Shown one piece after another: positions 58,666-64,000 of a stretch of DNA of 64,000 nt (position 1 is the first letter of the stretch; each line of letters opens with the position of its first letter). The stretch lies in assembly GCF_022870865.1 (NCBI RefSeq), contig NZ_CP091508.1, positions 2,046,001-2,110,000 on the forward strand. Reading direction: 5' to 3'. The position numbers and the translations under genes are program-made. The notes below the pieces were generated by a model that did no database searches, was not told where the DNA came from, and worked only from the letters and a program-made list of their open reading frames with translations. The DNA is from Uruburuella testudinis. GTDB lineage: Bacteria > Pseudomonadota > Gammaproteobacteria > Burkholderiales > Neisseriaceae.

Positions 58666-60813
58666 GTCTTAATCCCCGATTTGATGGGGCTTTTTTGAAT
58701 CAATAGATTTAGAAGCACAAACCGCCAGCCACCCGTCTTAATCCCCGATTTGATGGGGCTTTTTTTGAATCAAGCTTATCCAATTACAATTTTTGGGTGA
58801 ACAGTCTTAATCCCCGATTTGATGGGGCTTTTTTTGAATAGATTTCGTTTTTTGAATAGATTTCGTTTACCGAATTGTCCACTGCTGGCAGTCTTAATCC
58901 CCGATTTGATGGGGCTTTTTTTGAATTCATATGGCGCAACAAAGATGGGTGGCAGGACAGTCTTAATCCCCGATTTGATGGGGCTTTTTTTGAATCGACG
59001 GGGCCAGTGCAGCCTGCACACGCAGCTGGGTCTTAATCCCCGATTTGATGGGGCTTTTTTTGAATGTATCACATGAAGTACCAGAGTACCGCCGAGAGTC
59101 TTAATCCCCGATTTGATGGGGCTTTTTTTGAATTCATATGGCGCAACAAAGATGGGTGGCAGGACAGTCTTAATCCCCGATTTGATGGGGCTTTTTTTGA
59201 ATTACAAGCACATGGAAGGTAATATCATCACCCGATGTCTTAATCCCCGATTTGATGGGGCTTTTTTTGAATTTTACGCCTTCATCGAAAGAAGCGGAGG
59301 GCTATGTCTTAATCCCCGATTTGATGGGGCTTTTTTTGAATTTAACACATTATACACTAGACATCTAAATCGTATGTCTTAATCCCCGATTTGATGGGGC
59401 TTTTTTTGAATCCGTAACCTGCATAATCGCGTTGATTGTGGTGTCTTAATCCCCGATTTGATGGGGCTTTTTTTGAATGCAGCGGTAGCGTCAATCACAG
59501 GCAGCCCGTTGCGTCTTAATCCCCGATTTGATGGGGCTTTTTTTGAATGACTAGAAATTTTAAAAGCGAGTCTCGCTAAAAAGTCTTAATCCCCGATTTG
59601 ATGGGGCTTTTTTTGAATCTTAACTATCCGAACCTGCGTATCGAAGAGAAAGTCTTAATCCCCGATTTGATGGGGCTTTTTTTGAATGCATCTTCATCAC
59701 AGTTAGGGTCAGCATCACCACGTCTTAATCCCCGATTTGATGGGGCTTTTTTTGAATTCCAGCTCTCTACCCGATATTCAGATGGGTCTGTCGTCTTAAT
59801 CCCCGATTTGATGGGGCTTTTTTTGAATGATACGACATACGCTGCCAGTTGTCTTTAAACCGTCTTAATCCCCGATTTGATGGGGCTTTTTTTGAATACG
59901 CTAAATCAAGCTCTCTGGCAGTTGATTATATCGGTCTTAATCCCCGATTTGATGGGGCTTTTTTTGAATGGTTATCAATCAGAAAATTGCGAAAAATTTT
60001 TAAGTCTTAATCCCCGATTTGATGGGGCTTTTTTTGAATGAATTTCAGTATTTTAATAATCCCAAGATGTACGTCTTAATCCCCGATTTGATGGGGCTTT
60101 TTTTGAATGACGAACGCAATAATAGTACTGCTACTGTGCCTGGTCTTAATCCCCGATTTGATGGGGCTTTTTTTGAATTTCTTCCCGAAACTTGTTGGTT
60201 TGCCCGATGACGTCTTAATCCCCGATTTGATGGGGCTTTTTTTGAATCCTCGTTCCTTAACAATTCGGAATGCCCTCTTTTCGTCTTAATCCCCGATTTG
60301 ATGGGGCTTTTTTTGAATACCAAGCTGCGTTGTGATGTCATATCAGACGGCGTCTTAATCCCCGATTTGATGGGGCTTTTTTTGAATGAATGAAGAATTT
60401 GAACGTGCAGTAGATGCAGCAGTCTTAATCCCCGATTTGATGGGGCTTTTTTTGAATTCTCCTCAACGAGTTGGCGCGCAGAAATTGTCATTTAACTGTC
60501 TTAATCCCCGATTTGATGGGGCTTTTTTTGAATTTAATGGATGAAAGGATTTATACCATGTCTAAAAGGTCTTAATCCCCGATTTGATGGGGCTTTTTTT
60601 GAATCCGTTACCACCGACAAAAGAGATGATGCCTACTGGTCTTAATCCCCGATTTGATGGGGCTTTTTTTGAATGCTACTGATGCGCTTGATGCGGGTGA
60701 GTTTGAGCGTCTTAATCCCCGATTTGATGGGGCTTTTTTTGAATGCTAGGCTATACAAATGAAGAGGCGCATATTCAGTCTTAATCCCCGATTTGATGGG
60801 GCTTTTTTTGAAT
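58666..60813 (-). CRISPR. CRISPR array, 31 repeats and 30 spacers, type III-A associated
   Basis: 36-base repeats beginning on the plus strand with GTCTTAATCCCCGATTTGAT and ending GGGGCTTTTTTTGAAT; CCCC-GATTTGAT-GGGG can form the stem. Nearly all repeats are identical; the leftmost (58666-58700) has one T less. Spacers are 31-36 bases apart from one of 40 (60458-60497) and one of 51 (58840-58890). Spacers 4 and 7 from the left are identical. Read on the minus strand the repeat ends in ATTAAGAC, a plausible eight-base 5' handle, and decayed repeats are at the left, so transcription should run right to left from a leader next to cas6. Confidence 0.97.
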
Positions 60814-60898
60814 AGCAGGCGTTTATTTTCCTCTTGTTAATCAGAATATTGCAAACACTGTTTCCAATATTTTCTGCCTTAACAAAGCTAATCATAAT
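60814..60898 (-). promoter_or_regulatory. Probable CRISPR leader
   Basis: 85 AT-rich bases between the cas6 stop and the first repeat in minus-strand reading. Its position next to the intact-repeat end and opposite to decayed repeats fits a leader. I cannot name a clear promoter in it; the array might be read through from csm/cas6. Confidence 0.55.
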
Positions 60899-61846
60899 TT
60901 AACCTCTGCTTAACTCGTAACGACCAAGGCCGAATACGGTTTCTTTGCCGATATGCAGCCATTGGCCGATATGCAGCAATTGGGAGAATTCTAGCGGCAA
61001 ATCTTGAAGCTGCCAAGTGCCGGTAATGCCACCGAGGGTCATTTCGCGCTGCTGGCGGTTGGAATAGCGGTTCCAGTCGCGCCATTGCAGTTGCGGGCAG
61101 CTGCCGACTTCGGCGGCGGCGGCGCTCAGACGGCCGAAATCGGCATTTATCGGTTGCTGCCAGTGGGTGGCTGCAATAGTGGATACGCGCCGCATCAGTT
61201 GGCGTAGCAAAATGTCGGCCTTGATGCGGTGGATACCCAATACGCTGCCTTGACTTTGCAGACGCATAGGAGTGCGAATACGAAGAGTACACTGCTCGGG
61301 ATAAGCTTGCGGCAGCGGTAGACTATCGGAATGGGGAAGGATATGGCCGTCTGAATAGATACTCTGCCAGTTTTTTGGGGTTTCGATGTGGATGTCGTTC
61401 AGACGGCCTTGCCCCCAAGTGGCACCAATACCACGCTGGAATGCTCTATCGAAAGCGTGGGCAATCAGGGGCAGCTGTTGTCTGGCTCTGCCGAGCAGTA
61501 CTATATCAAAGCTGAAAGGTTCGCCGGCAGCATAATGGCGGCGGCCGTCTTCGGGGGCTTCGATAATGTAGGGCTGCGGTGGCGTTTGCTGCTGGCTGCG
61601 GTTGAGGCTGCTGCTGGCCGGGGCGGCGAAGATGCGGGTGTAGGGGCAGCTTTCGAGCAGGGGGCAGCCGCTGCATTCTTTTTGGCGGGTCATGCAGGCG
61701 GCGCGGCGCAGGGCGTGGCCAAACACGCCGCGCAGGGTGGAGCCGGCATATTCGGGCAGCTTCAGATCGCTATCGAGCATGAATTGAAAACGGTAGCGGG
61801 CAATGGGCAACTCGGCAGGCAGGTTGAGCGGGTTTTGCGGGTTCAT
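60899..61846 (-). CDS. cas6: CRISPR pre-crRNA endoribonuclease Cas6
   Basis: 315 residues, Cas6 of the PF10040 RAMP branch used by type III systems. The N-terminal RAMP part FMLDSDLKLPEYAGSTLRGV is followed by four Cys (C51, C58, C61, C67 in CMTRQKECSGCPLLESC) that probably bind a metal, and the glycine-rich RAMP loop VFGLGRYELSRG closes the protein. It would cut at the repeat stem to free crRNAs with an eight-base handle. Located between csm5 and the array, same strand as both. It contains two uptake sequences in coding sequence near 61347 and 61397. Confidence 0.87.
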   Translation of the reverse strand: MNPQNPLNLPAELPIARYRFQFMLDSDLKLPEYAGSTLRGVFGHALRRAACMTRQKECSGCPLLESCPYTRIFAAPASSSLNRSQQQTPPQPYIIEAPEDGRRHYAAGEPFSFDIVLLGRARQQLPLIAHAFDRAFQRGIGATWGQGRLNDIHIETPKNWQSIYSDGHILPHSDSLPLPQAYPEQCTLRIRTPMRLQSQGSVLGIHRIKADILLRQLMRRVSTIAATHWQQPINADFGRLSAAAAEVGSCPQLQWRDWNRYSNRQQREMTLGGITGTWQLQDLPLEFSQLLHIGQWLHIGKETVFGLGRYELSRG

Positions 61847-61897
61847 AACGTTTTCCTTGTTTTGACCGCCTGTTTGCCGGCGGGTTTCAAACGGCCT

Positions 61898-63541
61898 TTA
61901 TTCGCCGCGCAATTGGCGCAGAATGGCTTTGATTTCTTTTTCGCGCTTACCGACAAAAAATCCGCGTTTGATAACTTCGAGCTTTTTAAACGAGAAAGCA
62001 GCGGCAATTTGCTGCTTGCTGTTGTCGTCAAACTCTTTGACAGCTTGCTCGAAGGCGGTTTTCATTTGGTTGAAAAAAGCACTGTTAGCGACATCGTTGC
62101 GGCTATCGAAGTCGAATTGTTGCAGTCGCTCTTCCCAGTCGGCAATCAGACGCTCGGTGGGGTTCATGGCTTCAAGCTCGGCAGCGCGCTGTGCGGCAGC
62201 GGCCTGTTCGGCCTGTGCCTCGGCAATGCGGGCCTGTTCGGCGGCTTCGGCTTCTGCCCTCAAAGCAGCGGCTTTAGCGGCGGCGGCCTGCTTACGCCCA
62301 GCCAGCTTGCTTTGAATAGCCTGAATGTCGTGCAGATGACTACTATTTTGACGGCACCAGTCTTGTAGGGCATTGTTTTCGCTTTGCGGGTCGATTTCGA
62401 TTAGCGCCCAGCCAAACGGCAGCAGGCCATGGGTTTCGCCCGCTGCTTGGGCAGCGAGCCAAACAGTTTTGGTTTGTGCAAGACCGCTGATAGTTTTGCT
62501 TTCAGCTCCGCCGTGCTTTCCTAGCCGCACCAGCATGATGTTTCCACGATTAAGCTGCGGCATCAGCTCAGCCAGTAGCATACGGGTGTGTTGCAGCCAT
62601 GCTGGGTCAACCAGCTCTTGATCGGCGAGGATCTTATTTTCGGCTTCAAAGCGCAAGATGTGATAACGATTGGCATCTAGGGCAAGCTGTTGCAGGCTTT
62701 TGGGCTGCACAGGTTTTCTTGGCAGGCTTTTGTCGGGCTGCTTGATATGGGGTTTGTGCGCCAGCAACAATTGCTGCAGAGTGCAATCAGCGACAAAAGC
62801 TCGGTATTGCCCGTGTTGGATGGTTTCGCGGCGGCCGGTAACGCCTTTGGCTCGTACAACTTGGCCGTCTTTGACCACTTTTTGCTTTTTGTGGTTGGTG
62901 GCATATTGGATTTGGGTGGCATATTGGATTTGGGTGGCCACTAGGCCTTGCGGCATAAAATCGGCAGTTTTAAGCAGGCGCAGGCCGTCTGAAGCAAAGC
63001 TGCCCAAGAGGTTGCTTTCATAACGTATGGCATTGCGCTGATCAATACGCTCTCTAGACAGATTGCCGTCGCTAAGGCGCTCCAGCACGGCGGTGCGCAA
63101 ACAGCCCTTGAAAGCACTACCGGGAATATAGGGCCGGTGGTTGTGCGGATTGATGGCGGTGCGCTCGATAGTAAAGTTGTTGCCAACCTTATTACCGCTG
63201 CGCTCGCGATTGGCTACCTGACCCAGCTTCTCTTGGTAGTTGTCTGCCAAAGCGCGGCTGACGCCCACAACGTTATGGGCGCAATCGGCAAACACGCTGC
63301 CGTGTTTTTTGAAGTAGCGTTGAATGGCAAAGATGTCGCCGCGTTTGGCGGTTTCCAGCAATTCGTTGCGCTGCAAGGGGGTGAGTGCGGCTTGCGACGG
63401 ATCGAATGCATACAGTGCGCCGTCTTCAATCACATAATTGGTCGGTTCGTAGTCTTCGCCGCTGCCCAGATGCAGCGGTGAGAGCGGGGTCAGAAAGAGT
63501 TGGTAATGCTGTAAAAAGGCTTGCGGCATGTTGCGCTCCAT
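61898..63541 (-). CDS. csm5: Type III-A RAMP protein Csm5
   Basis: 547 residues, longer than many Csm5. N-terminal LFLTPLSPLHLGSGEDYEP and RPYIPGSAFKGCLRTAVLERL (residues about 135-156) are the family pattern, and LVRLGKHGG is a late RAMP segment. Residues about 405-458 form an Ala/Glu/Gln-rich coiled coil (RAEAEAAEQARIAEAQAEQA) that looks like an insertion. Residues 202-213 repeat ATQIQY twice from an 18-base duplication. Csm5 caps the Csm filament at the crRNA 3' side. ATG 63541 is used; ATG 63529 has a GAG nearby and is an alternative. Confidence 0.87.
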   Translation of the reverse strand: MERNMPQAFLQHYQLFLTPLSPLHLGSGEDYEPTNYVIEDGALYAFDPSQAALTPLQRNELLETAKRGDIFAIQRYFKKHGSVFADCAHNVVGVSRALADNYQEKLGQVANRERSGNKVGNNFTIERTAINPHNHRPYIPGSAFKGCLRTAVLERLSDGNLSRERIDQRNAIRYESNLLGSFASDGLRLLKTADFMPQGLVATQIQYATQIQYATNHKKQKVVKDGQVVRAKGVTGRRETIQHGQYRAFVADCTLQQLLLAHKPHIKQPDKSLPRKPVQPKSLQQLALDANRYHILRFEAENKILADQELVDPAWLQHTRMLLAELMPQLNRGNIMLVRLGKHGGAESKTISGLAQTKTVWLAAQAAGETHGLLPFGWALIEIDPQSENNALQDWCRQNSSHLHDIQAIQSKLAGRKQAAAAKAAALRAEAEAAEQARIAEAQAEQAAAAQRAAELEAMNPTERLIADWEERLQQFDFDSRNDVANSAFFNQMKTAFEQAVKEFDDNSKQQIAAAFSFKKLEVIKRGFFVGKREKEIKAILRQLRGE

Positions 63542-63601
63542 AGCAAATCGGGCGGCAGGCCGTCTGAAAACGGCGCTTGCCCGGGTTGTCTGGTGGTTTG
63601 G

Positions 63602-64000
63602 TTAATTGGCCTGCTCCAGGTCAAAGCTTAAGGCAGGGGCGTAGCCTTGTTGTACGGCTTGCGGCTGGCTTTGGGAAATACCCGTTATCCCCTGCCCGAC
63701 ATTATGTTTGCCTGAAGGTGTGCCGCTGAATACGGCGCCGGTTTGTGCCATCAACACCGGCTGTTTAAACGGCTGCCCGGCGGTGGCCTGGATGTTGCCG
63801 TGGCGGCCGAAGCGAGTTTGGGTGTGGTAATAGCTGTGTGCAGCATCATAGCCCAAACCTTGCGGGCAACTGGCGGCAAGGGTGAAGACAGCATTGCCGC
63901 TGCGTTGCTCAAACAGGGCGGTTTTTTCTAGGGCGATGATGCTGAATTTGCCCAAGCCTGTGCTGGCATCACGCCCGTAGCCGCTCAAGCCGATATTGGT
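63602..64000 (-). CDS. csm4: Type III-A RAMP protein Csm4, C-terminal part
   Basis: 133 codons to the window edge; the 5' part is outside. TNIGLSGYGRDASTGLGKFS is the conserved glycine-rich loop of Csm4, the subunit that binds the crRNA handle and touches Cas10; the C-terminal MAQTGAVFSGTPSG and GYAPALSFDLEQAN follow. The first codon here is not a real start. It precedes csm5 by 60 bases, which hold an uptake sequence. Confidence 0.85.
   Translation of the reverse strand, partial: TNIGLSGYGRDASTGLGKFSIIALEKTALFEQRSGNAVFTLAASCPQGLGYDAAHSYYHTQTRFGRHGNIQATAGQPFKQPVLMAQTGAVFSGTPSGKHNVGQGITGISQSQPQAVQQGYAPALSFDLEQAN

Noticed and set aside
58819..60289. Open frames on both strands across the CRISPR array with recurring LIPDLMGLFLN or SKKAPSNRGLR
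   Set aside because: They are translations of the 36-base repeat; a repeat plus spacer near 69 or 72 bases sometimes keeps frame by chance.
61388..62368. A 326-codon open frame on the plus strand opposite cas6 and csm5
   Set aside because: It is antisense to two well-supported cas genes, is rich in Gly/Ala from reversed codons, and lacks a ribosome site.

Overview
The window is a chromosome segment from a Neisseria-type betaproteobacterium (Neisseriaceae). The 12-mer DNA uptake sequence AGGCCGTCTGAA, and less often ATGCCGTCTGAA, occurs throughout on both strands and often as inverted pairs behind genes. The gene set fits too: pilZ for type IV pili, cytochrome c5, split ilvB/ilvN, a DUF3683 FAD/Fe-S oxidoreductase.

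Layout. 1-8.8 kb: icd, tRNA-Ser(GCT), sulfate-binding lipoprotein sbp, an RTX-type calcium-binding protein, lpxH with an ArsC-like reductase, a lipoprotein and a DUF945 protein. 8.8-21 kb: recD, recA, trpE, purK, tmk, then holB-pilZ-tatD, an MBL-fold hydrolase and the 4.5S RNA gene (ffs, minus strand). 21-31.3 kb: a 1276-residue FAD/Fe-S oxidoreductase, a 31-residue ORF, a BON-LysM protein, two TauE/SafE-type membrane proteins, pssA, an aldehyde dehydrogenase. 31.9-44.2 kb: the ilvB-ilvN-(ABM gene)-ilvC group, tRNA-Arg(CCG), a frameshifted di-haem cytochrome c5, rlmL, an ArsR regulator, eno-ftsB, guaB, a DUF4124 protein. 44.4-50.9 kb: purine salvage/catabolism (xdhA, xdhB, xdhC, guaD). 51-52.9 kb: uvrC.

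52.9-64 kb is a type III-A CRISPR-Cas locus, cut by the right edge. Reading leftward on the minus strand: csm4 (partial), csm5, cas6, a 31-repeat array, two small ORFs among decayed CRISPR repeats, then cas2-cas1-cas2 (two different cas2 genes flanking cas1), csx16, a Card1/Can2-like CARF nuclease and a NE0113-type CARF protein with a C-terminal region that looks like a winged helix. Cas10, Csm2 and Csm3 should lie beyond position 64000. The likely scheme: Csm with Cas10 detects antisense-matched RNA and makes cyclic oligoadenylate; the Card1-like protein acts on it; Csx16 may remove it; the CARF-HTH-like protein may regulate or further tune the response.

Two families of small non-coding repeats fill intergenic gaps. 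Family B is a 160-bp MITE-like element (three copies of exactly 160 bp) with 8-17 bp terminal inverted repeats and apparent TA target duplications. Family A has ends resembling ATACCCATTCACAAAA and comes in roughly 104-bp and 145-160-bp forms. I could not match either to a family I know by name. Uptake sequences also double as coding and signal sequence; in xdhB/xdhC one 12-mer holds both the stop of one gene and the start of the next.
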